Shown one piece after another: positions 1 through 13,308 of a DNA stretch of 64,000 nucleotides. The position numbers and the translations under genes are program-made. A model generated the notes under the pieces. It was not told the DNA's origin, ran no database searches, and saw only the letters and a program-made list of their open reading frames with translations. The stretch's first letter is position 1, and the number at the start of each line of letters is the position of its first letter. This DNA is from Prosapia bicincta (taxonomy: Eukaryota > Arthropoda > Insecta > Hemiptera > Cercopidae): contig JBAIZL010000024.1 in the NCBI GenBank assembly GCA_036971475.1, forward strand, positions 591,001-655,000, read 5' to 3'.

Positions 1-2742
1 CAAAAGTCCACCTTTTTAGTAATTGTAATATTAGTTAGGCAATCAATTTTGTCACTAAATAGTATTAAGGTAATTTGGTATAATGGGTAATATATAAATG
101 TCAGGAATAAATGCAAGTCATGTTATTGGTGTTAATTACTTAGAAACCTGAAGGTGAGTCTATATAAGGTAAGGTAATTAAATATATATAACCTAAAGAT
201 AAAAAAGTATTATTTTAAATAACTTTAATAATAATAATATAAATAAATAAATATATATATATATTTACACAAATTTATTTTGTATAATTTTTTGTTCCTA
301 TAACTGTCGCTGATGTGGGAAATAAATATCTATAAAAAAGTAATGTCTACAATTAACTTAATGTAATTGTTAAGAAAATACTTGACGTATCCTGACTGAA
401 GCCCAAATTTGCCTTTATTTTGAATAATTGAGCAAACTAATGCATTATTTTTAACACAGAAAATCAGCTTGTTTTCAAATATTTTTTTAAATGTCTTGGA
501 TACATCGAGCACGGTACATTCTATTATATTCCCTATAGTAATGATATGTAATAAAAACCATTCTTGTTAGGTGGCAACACTAAACGAATTATACTAAGTT
601 ATAGATGGAAATATTGTTTTCAGAGACTTATCCGTATTAAAACGTTATTAATACAGAAACATCTTAAAATCATCAAATACTATACATTGTTGGTTTATTA
701 AACATCGTACTAAATTTATCACTCTTCAGTTGAAATTGAGAAACATATTTTAATAAAAAATGTGTAAAGAATTACAATGGTCAGGCTGACATTCCGAACT
801 AACAAAACATACTGCTTATATTCATATACAACACTTTATAAGTAAACAAACATAGTCCTACTAGGTAGCACCACCAGTCATTTATGTGTGGATTTTATAC
901 CACATTCGTAGCCAGCTGACTTACAGCTTTCTACGATTAACAGAACCTATCTAAAACGTTAGATGTATTTGGTTTTTATTTATTAGGTTTGTAACATTGA
1001 TGGTATAAATTTATTTTAGTATTTCTTTGTTTGGGTTTTTTAATTAACACAGGTACTTTTTTTGAAGTATTTTTCAAGTAACATCTCAAGCATTTTTCCT
1101 TTCCTGTTAGTCACCTACACACTTTACTATTAATTTCTTAAGATACCTTTCATCAACATATTTTCATGTACAGAAAGCTTTTTGCAAATAAATGGTCTAT
1201 ATAATGTTTTGTAGTATTAGTCAAACCCATATAAAAACTAGACTCACATATATAAATAAATTATGAAAAATAACAAGTGTACACTTTATAATCTAACAAG
1301 AGCTGGTGGCTTGATAACTTGTGTTATAAAATACTAGTCAGAAGGTATAAAGAATATTGATTTTTCAACTAATCACTCTTCTTTACCTAATGAAACCTTT
1401 CACGCCTTCATTATTGGCATAGGCAGTAAGCTACTCAATTGTGCTAAACGGAAATAAACGGCGAACAGGAGATTAAAATAGTTTAATACTAAATGGTGGC
1501 ATAAATAATCTATTTTACCAAATTATGTAGTCCTACAGGTGATAAATAGGACACTAAGAGACACTAGCAAAAGAAAAAACTAAAATCGCAATTGAATAAT
1601 TTTCTTTAGTTGAATGGTTTTTGTAAATTTATTGACGCAAGCTAAGGTTAAATGTTTACCCTAGAAGTCCTTCTTAGTAGCTAAATTTTCGATGTACTAA
1701 AGATCTAAAAAAATATAATTAAAAAATTCCGTAATATTTCAAAATGTATCTTAAATTTGTCTAAAACTCACTGTATTTGTCTAAATTAAGACTGTAGTAC
1801 CCCAAAGATTGGTTGGGAATGTAACAATTGGAAGTATTGTAGCTAAAACAATGCAGGAAGTTTATGAAACTGGGATAGAAAGCGAAATAAATATATTATT
1901 AAACGAAAATAATATTAAAGTTCTATGACGATAAACAACAAGCCGATAGAAACGAAATAAACATGTTTTTTTTGTTTTGTTTGTTTTTTTAATCAATACC
2001 ATACAATTTTCTGTTTCATGCATATATAGACAAATGGAAAATGTATGTCAATTTTTGCCAAAAATGTCAAGAAATACATTCAGTCATGATAGAAATATGG
2101 TCATTATATATTTTACATTCATTGTAATACATTGTTTTCGATCTGGGATTTTACTAATTTAGAGAGTCGATATTAAATAACAGAATCACATTTAATTTCC
2201 CCACCTGAAATAGGATTATATATGGAAAATTCTTATATATAAACTTCCTGTGGGTGTTAACAAAATTATAATAAATTAAATGCGGTATGTTTTCGTGGAG
2301 GAAATGTAACTTTCATATTTAAGTATCCACTATGTTAAATATCACCTAAAAGCCAAACTGTAATATTAACATTACGTTCAGGAAAATAATCTATTACTTA
2401 AAGTTCTGCTTATATTGCCCTTATCTACCATTATGCTCCACTGGAGTTGGTTGATATTAATGTGGCTTCTGGCTCCAACGCTGCTCGCAACAAACTTTAT
2501 CCACACCTTGAAACTATTAACCAGTTGGTTCTAAAGTAACTGCTAAGACGTCGTTTGAAGAAAAACTTTATCATCTAATATAACTTCACTTTGACGACAT
2601 ATCTGGTGAGCTGTTGTTTCATCCCAGCGTAATCTCAGTTCAAGGTCAACAGTAATGGTAAAATACAGTTATGGACACACAATATACGGGTGTATATAAG
2701 CATGTACAATGGTATACTGCATCTTAGTATCGTTAATAAATG

Positions 2743-2744
<2 letters not shown>
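1..2744. other. AT-rich non-coding stretch
   Basis: I see no gene, RNA gene or structured repeat here beyond short A/T runs and a small TA run near 251-263. Open frames are short and have no recognisable motifs. A slightly more GC-rich patch at 2408-2655 is listed separately. Confidence 0.6.
2408..2655 (+). pseudogene. possible decayed coding fragment, family unknown
   Basis: One frame from 2408 reads about 43 sense codons (including the peptide NVASGSNAARNKLYPHLETI) to a stop near 2537. A one-base shift then opens another frame containing VTAKTSFEEKLYHLI, followed after one stop by LHFDDISGELLFHPSV. The patch has more balanced composition than its surroundings, which is typical of old coding or transposon DNA. 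I do not recognise the family, and it could be chance. Confidence 0.2.
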
Positions 2745-3065
<321 letters not shown>

Positions 3066-3131
3066 TGTCTTTAACTTAGCAAAATTGTTTTCTTGTAATC
3101 ATTTATCACTTATACTTTAATGTAGTTAAAC

Positions 3132-3308
3132 AAGAATCTTACATGGTATATTTGTGAGTCGACTTTCGAGAAATATTAATTACGTGCTCTCATTTTCAAG
3201 CCTATTTAGATAATAAGCTTTTAGATATGTCTTCTAAATAAGTCTGAAAATGATACTCCATAATTATTAGTTCTCGAAATTTGACTCGCAAATATAGTTT
3301 AGATTCTT
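3132..3308. repeat. imperfect hairpin element (MITE-like inverted repeat)
   Basis: The left arm (about 3132-3209) and right arm (about 3234-3308) are inverted copies of each other. Both begin at AAGAATCT, share a TTTCGAGAA core and close on CTATTTAG/CTAAATA around a loop of about 24 nt. Several mismatches show it is old. There is no coding potential. It could be a small non-autonomous transposon or the folded end of a retroelement. Confidence 0.75.
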
Positions 3309-6300
3309 AACGTATCGCAGGTTAAGACGCATTTACACTCTTCTGTCGTGAATGAAATTCCCTACGCGACGGAAAACAAACACTCCTGACAACTCTGTCT
3401 GAATATTTAATTTAAACCCCCTTTAGCACAGTCTTTTGTTTTGCAAAGGTATATTTTCACGCATCCTTTATTTCTACTGAATTTAATTCAGCGTTGTTCT
3501 TAATTTTCCAACCGGAAACACACACAACAGTGCCACCTGGAGTGCACTTCCGAGTTACATTCGACCTGAAGCTATTGTTGTGGTATTGGCATGTGCTGAA
3601 ATATATTTTAGTTATTTTACCGGTTCATTGTAGCTGTATATGGCTCCATAATGTCGTGTTTACAAATATGTAAATTATTACGCACTTCATAGATAAACAG
3701 ACGATACTGTTCAAAATTCACACGACTGATTTCAATTTTAGAATGTGATACAAATATAGGCAAAAATAAATTTAGAACTTTGGTAGGCCCTGGATTAGAA
3801 GTTTAAAAAAATATTGGTTTTATTAAAAAAACATTGTTCTGTATGAGAAAAAAAATTAGAATAATTTATTTCGTCAACTTGAATATCATATTTAACGTTA
3901 AAAGGAGCTAAAATGGAATTTAATGCTCTATATTTTAAGCTGGGGTATGACGTAGCCCCTCCCTTTAATGTCCAATCCAAACCTTTTTCAGAAGGAATAT
4001 CGGCCCGCTATATTGTACCCTAATAGGAAAAAAAACTTTACTTTTACCAGCGGAATTGAAACATTAAGGAAAAGATAGTTTTAGATTAAGTGAACATTTT
4101 ATGAAAACAGTTGTTATTGACAAAATAACATTAAACTGTAACGCAAATGGTTCTGTGCAATTTTACTCGGAATGTTTGCTTAAGCATTGAAAGCTGACTA
4201 TGTGTGCAGTGAAACGATTTACTTTTAGAAATGGTCTATTTAAAATCGTACATTGAATTTAACAGTGAGCGTATCCTCACAGTCCTTGGACTCAATATTT
4301 GTTGTTTTATTCTTTTAGCAAGATCTAATCTTCACATTGTAAGCTTTGAAATGCTTAGTGGTTTGTGTTTAAACCACTATTATACATTATTGTAATATTT
4401 TTATTTTTGACTATTGTAATAAATCTTTTTTAAAATTTAGGAACCGTAGAGTAGCGAGTTATTCCTTATGGGGTTAGTAAATTAGGAGGTAATTCGTTCT
4501 AAAAAAAAAATACTGAAACTTAAATTTCATTATAATGCTTAAAATTAAATACAGGTAAATAATGTTAGTAAGTTTAATTTTATGTTAACATTATACCAGT
4601 GGCCTTTGAAAACTCTTTAGAAACTCACTCTCAGGTACAGTGATTCTGTGATCAACATGGCTAATGCATTTAGGTAATGTTCGGAAACTTTATCTTTGAA
4701 ACGTGCAGAATCCTTGAAATAAACTTAAGCACACTTGAATTACTTACGGATATTGTTCATGCATATATATTAACAGCCCTTAGTTTACACTCAACTAGTT
4801 TTGTATTAAAACGGTTTAGAAGTTATTTTTGAATTTTCCTAAGAGAGTTTGAAATTGAAATTCTTCAGAAAACTGGATAACTGTAAATAATTGTTAACTA
4901 ATAAAATAATAATCAGAAATGTATTATTTTTCTGGAAGGGTTAACCCTAATAGGTTCCATGGTTGTGCAGAAGGACTTCATAAAATCTATAATATTTGAC
5001 TTAACATAAAAAATATACAATTTTACAAACGCTATTCTTTTGGAGTATCCGAAATCCATGAGTTTAAAGTAATAAAATAATCTCTTTTATATTTCAATGA
5101 AATTATCGAATTGCTTTATATTATATTACGTTAACTTAAGGAGAACCAAAGGGCTTGAAGGTACATAACTTTGGCAGACCAGAACTTGAGAAACTCTGTA
5201 ATCGGCACTCTGTCATTGAGATTTGAATGTGCATTAACTCTCCTTGCCTCCGTAACACCCCCAGGGGCTTCAACCCTCGTCACTAAAGTTTCGAAGGCAA
5301 ACCCGTCGAAGCACCAACGGGTAGAGTACATAAAAGTGTTTAGCTGTTTTCAGAATCGGATTTACGAAGATCTGTTTTAGCAATCAGTTCTTCTAAACTA
5401 AAGAAGAAAAAGGTGTTCAGTTCGCTCAAATTCAGTTAACTTAAGAATTTTTACTTTTAGTTTTAATATCTCCGGTTTTTTACAACGTCACTACAATAGG
5501 TTTGAATATATCAGTTATGTATATGCCATTTAAGTAAGAACTGTAAAATCTATACTAAACGTTACGATGAAAATTAACGGTTAAAAGTAAATGAACACTA
5601 GTTTCATTAGAAATTCTGAGTAAACTTGTGTAGAAGGTAATCTGTTTCAAAGGCTGAGATTTTATATTGGTAAAAATCTTCCTCTCTTTACGAAGAGAGT
5701 TTAATTAAGAGTTTAATGTTCAATCTGTGGTAATACTGAATACAAAATGTTGAATTTTTATTGAGTTTTTTGTGTTCAACGTCATTAGATTTTACATATC
5801 TTGAAGCGTACAACAGTTGCATACCTATATTTTGCCCCAGTATGCATAATATCAGAGTTTTTCACATGTTCTAAATAAATTAAAAAATAAGTACACTATA
5901 TACCTTGAAAAATGCACTTATTTAGGCGAAAAAAAACTAAAACGGATTGTTAAGAAAGTAAAACAAGAAATAATAATAAAAAGCTATTATAATATAATAC
6001 ATTTAGAAATAATTTTATTATTATGTTTAAACTCGTGTCTACTTAAAGCTGTTTTCACTACTAACACCAGTAGTTACTATGAACAAAAAATTGAAAAAAA
6101 TAAACAATATTGATGTAAAAAATGTAATTTTAACTCAGTTTACATAGTGTAAACCACTTGAAACTAAATAGGAAAATCATATTCTTGACTGGTAATGCAA
6201 GAGAAATTATTTAGTTTTCATGTACATTTATTGTATTGGCTACAAATAAGTTTATTTTAAATTTTATAACAATAAGAAGCCTTTATTAGGTTTTATTTTG

Positions 6301-7689
6301 TGTTATGTCACATGAAGACACATAAACTAATGAAAACCGAATTAAAATAACGAATATAATGCAATTATAAAATGTTTTATATTTTAATCAATTTATGCAT
6401 TAAATGGCATAAAGATAGATTAATCTTTTACAAGAAATGTTTTTTTCAATGTGCGCACATAAGGTTTTACTACCGTATTATAGCCTACAAACTTTAGGTG
6501 TATTCCTTTTTTTTGTTTAAAAGTATTCCTTTATTTCTCAAAATAAAGCCTTTTATTGATCCCGTCAGTAGCTCTCTGCATTTCAGACTAATTGCATTAT
6601 CCAATATATTCCTGAATGCTGATATACGCAAATATTTTCAGGGAGGAAATGTGAATAAAAATACATCCATAAGGATCAGGCATTGAACCTGATTGTTGTA
6701 TAATATGTTTAAATAAATCATGTGCTATGGTTTTTGCGGAGCTTAATCAGCAATGAAATGTTACTTTTGATTATATACAACAATAAATGCACCCTAATTA
6801 TATACTGATGTATTGTGTGGAAGTATAAGGCTTTAGAAGGGATTAAAATGTGTTTTTGTAAAAACTACAGTATTTCTAATAATTGTTCACTTCGAGGTAT
6901 AGCAGTTTGAAAAACCTTATTATCATACACTTCAGGGTTTAAACAAGCACTTACAGATTTATTTTTAAATTCATAAAATGAATTTACCATTTAAAATAAT
7001 TATACCCTGTTAATAACGTATAGGAAAGCGATTGAAAGAGCAAGACTAATTAACCGTTCAACTGCACTATTTAGAGCAGCAGTAAAGAAGGTTATTTACT
7101 GTGGACTGTAAACGTCCACTGGACACGTGGGCAGATAAAGGGTTTGATTTTTACTCTACTTAGTTTCAGACGAGTGATTACAGTTGCCCGAAAACATGCA
7201 AAGCTAACTGTAGGTTTGCGCAAATATACGATTCCTCTGTGTATCCGAAAGGGATCGGTTTCCCTGGCGAGGGGAAGTATTTAATAATGCAGCGTAGGTA
7301 CAATGCTATGAGTAGCCTTTGTTGACGAGGAACAGGAAAGGGCGGAAGAGAGAGGGGAAAAGAGAGCCTAATGTCCGGATTAGATGTAGTGCCGTGAAAT
7401 ATATCTGTGGATTGGCCACACATTTTTCACATAAATTCACTCATCTTACGTTTATTAGAAATAAAGATAAAATTGTAACAAACAATTTGTGTGTTATTTT
7501 TTTTTTTTAATTGAGAAAAATTATTATTTTACGATATAATTATTGCTTGTAGAATGAGAGAAAGTTGGTCAGGGTTCTCTGTATGAAGCATTACAGTAAT
7601 GTATAGGCAACATGTATTCGCAACAAATAAATAGGTTATTAAAAACATAATTATTTTTGAAAGCCTATTGCGTTGAAGAAAACCTGTAA

Positions 7690-7692
<3 letters not shown>
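3309..7692. other. non-coding stretch with two GC-richer patches
   Basis: No gene can be supported. Two patches are less AT-rich than their surroundings: about 5130-5340 (open on both strands for about 66 codons) and about 7090-7420. Both look like old mobile-element or regulatory DNA, but no domain or motif is recognisable in any frame. The rest is AT-rich with short homopolymers. Confidence 0.5.
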
Positions 7693-7753
<61 letters not shown>

Positions 7754-8109
7754 AATAATATATGTATTAAAACTATTCTTGTTTTTGATTTTTTGGAATA
7801 TTTTTAATTTATTAACTATACTACAAGAAAACATTCACCAATTTTAATATATATATATATTAAAAACATTTCAAAAACAAGAATAATTTTAATGAATATA
7901 TTTATTCAAAGCTTTTCGCCGATAAAATATTACCAGCATCTTCAGGAAAATAATTATCTAATAAAATATTTTTACAAAATTAAATCATATGTGCTGGTAC
8001 TATTTTATCGGCGAAAAGCTTTGAATAAATATATTCATTAAAAGTATCCTTGTTTTTGAAATGTTTTTAATTTATTAACTATATTACAAGAAAATATATC
8101 ACCATATTT

Positions 8110-8165
<56 letters not shown>
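7693..8165. repeat. hairpin element between two TA microsatellites, with a third copy of its end
   Basis: TA runs occupy 7693-7750 and about 8114-8165. Between them, arms at about 7860-7937 and 7992-8070 are inverted copies meeting at TACCAGCA/TGCTGGTA, with few mismatches (both contain AAGCTTTTCGCCGATAAAAT in one orientation or the other). The segment 7764-7858 is a direct, more diverged copy of the outer right end (8038-8125; shared TTTTTAATTTATTAACTATA). CTTCAGG at the inner end of the left arm is typical of the 3' ends of Penelope-like elements. That link is an inference. Confidence 0.85.
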
Positions 8166-8171
<6 letters not shown>

Positions 8172-8641
8172 AACAATTATAAATATGATGTCTTAAAAAG
8201 AATTTTCAGAGTTTGTTGCTCAGGCGAAAATAATGAAAACAATTCGTATAGTCATAGGTCTGCAAATGCTTCATTAATAAGTTGCTGCTGGGGAAAATTT
8301 CGCCTGCATTTAATATCCTCGCTGCAAATAAACCATACTAAAAATTTGTATTTAAGTGGGTACTTAGGGTGTAAAATGCATTTGGTTTTGTGTAAGATGA
8401 ATTGACCAATTAAATAAAACAGGGGCTAGACCTGTAGATATAGTAATTTTCAAGTATTTGATGAAATACCGAAATCTATATACGAAGTCATGTTTACTCG
8501 TAGGTTTTAAGTAAATTATCTTTGTTAATTTATTTGCAGTAAATTAATCAGTGTATGAAAAATTTACTGATGAAACACGTTTTTATAGTTGATATTAACA
8601 CATACTAGTTTATATATACATTATACATAGTATACACATAA

Positions 8642-8642
<1 letters not shown>

Positions 8643-8690
<48 letters not shown>
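8643..8690. repeat. TA microsatellite
   Basis: This is an uninterrupted TA run of about 24 units in AT-rich non-coding DNA. Confidence 0.95.
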
Positions 8691-8691
<1 letters not shown>

Positions 8692-10254
8692 TGTACTTTT
8701 AAATTTTTGCAATTAATACAGAGTTGTTTACACTGTCCATATCTCGCTTTCTGTTGTTTAAGCATTTCTACAAAAACTTGTTTGTAGGTCTATATATTCC
8801 TCTTTGCTCCATTATAGATAGACATATTCTTTTTACGCTAAGCCCTTTGGTCACCCGTTCTGAGTTTATGACAAATTGATTAAATCATAACTATTTCTGC
8901 AGAAGTGTTACTGGAGGCTGTTCTCTTGAGCTTAAAATACCCGCAGGATATAGTAAAACCCTGTTCCATGATCATGATATATACGTATTCCAGCATCGAG
9001 GACCCATATCTCTGCATACATAAATGTTCAGAGAACTGTTATACCATGTCTTCTTAGTTATTTTATTATACCCGTAACTCTTCCGTTCCCAACTGCTTCA
9101 GTTCCTTCGCTATCCACCTGCGACAGGACGTCTCTTGGCAAACTTTCGTTACTTGTTCTAAACTTGAAAAAGACAAATTAGTTTTCGATACGTTGTCGAC
9201 GTTAAACATTGAATTTATTGTTACTCGTTTTTGAAGTTATTTTCATTACAGGAACAACTTTCTAGCGAGTGAGTTCTTAAATAAATATGAATTCTACACT
9301 GTTCTCTTTAACATTTATAACGAACAGAATTTTCCAGAAGCAAATTTAATATTTCAGTAGCACTGCTCTTATTTAACTCTTTTTTAATATCGCTATGACA
9401 GGTTTGAATTTTTCTACCTCTTCTATCCTGATCTGGTTTAAGCTATAAGATAACCTGGACTGCTTAGAAGTCCCTAAATATGTGGATCAGTCATTAGCTG
9501 TGACAGAGTAACCTCACAATTACACAGATATACACCTTTCTATGACGTGTATGATCCGCATTTAGTAAGTAGTAAATGGATATTCTTTTAGGAAACACAA
9601 ATATATTATTAACTATTTATATAAATAGATAGAAAACCAAAAATCCAAAACCTATGTAACAAAACTTACTAACTCTACGTATCTGCAACAAAACTCGCTC
9701 ACAGATAAAGCATAGCGTAAATATTTTTGTCATAGAGTTCATCTCCAGGAACAAACTAATCAATTTATTTACTCGGGGTTCAGTTCTAGTTGATGCGACC
9801 TTCGAAACTTCACTTCGAATCTTATTTGTGGATTGGTTCAGCTGAAATGACTAGGGAATTTTCCGTAACAAAATTACATTATTTTTTTGAAACATATTTG
9901 TAGTAGGGCTACTTGCACTGAAGGATTCATAATGTCACAGATTTTAGCTAAATATATATTTAATTTCGCAAACATCCTGATAACTCTGAAGTAAGTGTAA
10001 AATCATATTTCTCAATAGAATGTTTATAGGTAATAACATACTAACTTAAAGAAACTATTTGAATTATTTTCTACTGCAATCTATACAGCCTTCATATGTT
10101 TTACAGATTTCAACTTATCATAAAACCATTTAGAATTGCTGCATGGTTTCATCACAGGGTAAACCTTAAATTATTAATTTGACTTGTACAGGTCGCATAA
10201 AAATAAACAGCTGAAGATTAGGTGCTAAAAGTAGCAACACCAAAATATTCTTTT
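8691..10254. other. non-coding stretch, nothing recognised
   Basis: Composition is slightly less AT-rich than average around 8820-9180, but frames are broken and no motif or repeat is recognisable by eye. Confidence 0.5.
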
Positions 10255-10440
10255 ACCTGGGGTTAAAAATAATCTTGGATTAAAGTTATTACGGTAGAAA
10301 TGTGGCAACGCCTCACTGTGATGGCTGTAATAAAAGAAATGGAGGAAAGTACTTCCGCTAATTGAAAAGCTTTGTTATGCGAAATGGGTTGTGATTTGTC
10401 CAGGATGCGTCAAGTGACAGAAGATAAATGAATCCTTACT
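10255..10440 (+). repeat. dispersed repeat family A, copy 1
   Basis: This segment resembles the reverse strand of 48,110-48,275. Both contain, in order, a GTTATTACGG/TTGCGG step followed by TAGAAAT(G/A)TGGCAACGCC, a GATGG-TAATAAA(A/G)GAAATGGA block, an AAAGTACTTC block and TTGTTATGCGAAATG(G/A)GTTG. A partial third copy starts at 21,826. It has no coding potential and no clear terminal repeats. It may be a SINE or a piece of a longer untranslated mobile element. Confidence 0.75.
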
Positions 10441-11963
10441 GTGTTAGCGAAACTTTATTAAGAAACATTTCATAAAATATCCTTTATAAATAAAACAATA
10501 TTGTGATAAATGATTACCTTGGAGTTGAAATAATATTTTAAAATCTTTCTAAAACAACTTTATATTAAATGTCTCGTAATGGTAAATTACGTAACATCCA
10601 AAAGAGTTAAATAACGTTAAAATATTTAATGTTTCTGCAATGAAAGCTGCAGTTAATACAATTAGGTTGATGATTGAGCAAACGCAAGTAATTACACAAA
10701 CGGTTGAAGTACCAATTCATTATTACCGTTGGTAAAAATTAGATCAACAAAATTACATTACTGTTTGTTTAGGTATATAATTTTACATTGACTCACTGCT
10801 TAATTTACCACCTAAAATAAATTTCCTTTGTCAAACGAATTCAATTTTTAGCAAAAAATACAATAAAACCTATTTTTTTTGTTTAGTAGCAAATGAATAC
10901 GCTAATGCTTAAAAATTGAACCTCGTTCATTCAATTAAATTACGCGTCAATTTTAATTTGAAACATTTTATTAATTCCATTTTAAAATAAAAAAAACTAA
11001 CACACTAGTGTATTGTAAAATGTTTTACTTCAAAATTTAAATTTTAACTACGATTTAACCGAAATCAGAGACATTTTTTATACAACAGTATACAAAAATA
11101 ATATTTGTTATGAAAGAAACTTTAAATTAGGTGAAAAGATTCAACTACAGAAACGGATGTTAAAATTTTATTTTAATCAATACTCATGAAATTTAATTTA
11201 GAACAGCACAAAGCAGCATACATTTTTCAGTAGCTTCTTCAGGGATGTAATAATAATATTTACATTATCGAATTAAGTTTTATCGACTATATTTAGTTCT
11301 TTTCCTTTTTAAAAACTGAAATTGTGTTTTATAGACAAATCAGACTATTTTTCAATTGAAATTTACAAAAATTGCTAACTAGTACAACTATTCACTTAAA
11401 CACAAACAAAATAATTATCTTACAGATAAAAAAAAAAAAAAAAAAAAAAAAATAGTTGTAAGTGGTTCTAAAGTTAACATGTAAAGGTCATTGAAATTCT
11501 GTTGTAAATAGCATAAATAGTTGAGTTGAGTTAGACATTGTAACCCGGAAATAGCAACGGAAACTTCTAATTCAATTACGCCATTGTTCGTTCTACTCAA
11601 CTGTGTTAACTAAGCGATCTATGTAGAAACTTAATTTTTTTCCCGTGCTCCATTTTCTAGTAAGCTGTGCAATTATGAGCTTATATGCTTAAGTTATGAG
11701 CTTGACAGAAATTTATATTTAGGGAAACTTATTATTGTACTTATGTCGTTGCACTAATCCTTAAGATGCTTCTGTAATTACTATGGTTTTTACGTGCTTT
11801 CAGGAGTACAATAATTTATAAGACCGTTTTCAATTAAATAACTATTTTTCAATTGATACACTTTTATTTCTAATATTATTTAAAAACATTTATAGAAGCG
11901 TCGAAACACTGCTTTAATTAGATGCAATAATAACTACTGACTTCTCTATTTACTTAAAACGGA
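10441..11963. other. AT-rich non-coding stretch with an A25 run
   Basis: No gene is visible. A pure A run lies at 11,428-11,452. It could be the tail of an old retroposed sequence, but nothing recognisable precedes it. Confidence 0.55.
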
Positions 11964-12296
11964 CTGTCACTATGTGCCCCTCTGTCACTATGTGCCCCTC
12001 TGTCACTATGTGCCCCTCTGTCACTATGTCCCCCTCTGTCACTATGTGCCCCTCTGTCACTATGTCCCCCTCTGTCACTATGTGCCCCTCTGTCACTATG
12101 TGCCCCTCTGTCACTATGTGCCCTCTGTCACTATGTGCCCCTCTGTCACTATGTGCCCCTCTGTCACTATGTGCCCCTCTGTCACTATGTCCCCCTCTGT
12201 CACTATGTGCCCCTCTGTCACTATGTGCCCCTCTGTCACTATGTGCCCCTCTGTCACTATGTGCCTCTCTGTCACTATGTTGCCCCTCTGTCACTA
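11964..12296. repeat. 18-bp minisatellite, about 18.5 copies
   Basis: The unit is CTCTGTCACTATGTGCCC and is GC-rich against AT-rich flanks. A common variant has TGTCCCC in place of TGTGCCCC. One copy near 12,120 is 17 bp and one near 12,280 is 19 bp. Because 18 bp is six codons and the unit contains no stop in several frames, it creates open frames on both strands (SVTMCP, LCHYVP, HSDRGA). I do not regard these as genes. Confidence 0.95.
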
Positions 12297-12610
12297 AAGC
12301 TATTACTCTGTTCACTACATTACAAATATTAAACTCCCTTCAAGTTATTTTTTGACCCGTGGTTCCTCCGGGGCTGGGCATTCAAAACGCGTCCATCTCT
12401 CATGACAACCAACCTCTAGCGAGCAGTCTCTGTCTGACATGGCGGGATAGATTGCTCATTCACGAAACTGATAAGTGGTATCTTATCATGGATACAATGG
12501 AAAATCAGGTGATTGTGAACTGAAAGAGTAAAGTAAGTATCGCACTTACATCGGGATGAGAAAATCTGGCGAGGGAGACACCTTGGCAAGAAAACCCCCA
12601 CTTTAGATCA
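12297..12610. other. spacer between two minisatellites
   Basis: This is a relatively GC-balanced single-copy segment lying between the 18-bp and 26-bp arrays. No gene or motif is recognised. Confidence 0.5.
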
Positions 12611-13308
12611 CAGGTTCCCTGGAGGCGTGGAACATACAGGTTCCCTGGAGGCGTGGAACATACAGGTTCCCTGAAGGCGTGGAACATACAGGTTCCCTGG
12701 AGGCGTGGAACATACAGGTTCCCTGGAGGCGTGGAACATACAGGTTCCCTGGAGGCGTGGAACATACAGGTTCCCTAGAGGCGTGGAACATACAGGTTCC
12801 CTGGAGGCGTGGAACATACAGGTTCCCTGGAGGCGTGGAACATACAGGTTCCCTGGAGGCGTGGAACATACAGGTTTCATGGAGGCGTGGAACATACAGG
12901 TTCCCTGGAGGCGTGGAACATACAGGTTCCCTGGAGGCGTGGAACATACAGGTTTCATGGAGGCGTGGAACATACAGGTTCCCTGGAGGCGTGGAACATA
13001 CAGGTTCCTTGGAGGCGTGGAACATACAGGTTTCATGGAGGCGTGGAACATACAGGTTCCCTGGAGGCGTGGAACATACAGGTTCCCTGGAGGCGTGGAA
13101 CATACAGGTTCCCTGGAGGCGTGGAACATACAGGTTCCCTGGAGGCGTGGAACATACAGGTTCCCTGGAGGCGTGGAACATACAGGTTCCCTGGAGGCGT
13201 GGAACATACAGGTTTCATGGAGGCGTGGAACATACAGGTTCCCTGGAGGCGTGGAACATACAGGTTCCCTGGAGGCGTGGAACATACAGGTTCCCTGGAG
13301 GCGTGGAA
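12611..13308. repeat. 26-bp minisatellite, 26.8 copies, no length change
   Basis: The unit is CAGGTTCCCTGGAGGCGTGG followed by AACATA. Copies start at exact 26-bp steps from 12,611 to 13,287, so no insertion or deletion has been fixed. A variant with TTTCATGG in place of TTCCCTGG occurs in copies 11, 14, 17 and 24, and other single changes occur near 12,670, 12,775 and 13,010. Since 26 is not a multiple of three and no frame meets a stop, overlapping open frames of up to about 250 codons run on both strands. They are artefacts of the repeat. Confidence 0.97.

Noticed and set aside
11950..13308. Possible CRISPR-type array
   Set aside because: Repeats are head-to-tail with no spacers and the DNA is clearly eukaryotic. 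The same applies to the 24-, 43- and 53-bp arrays.
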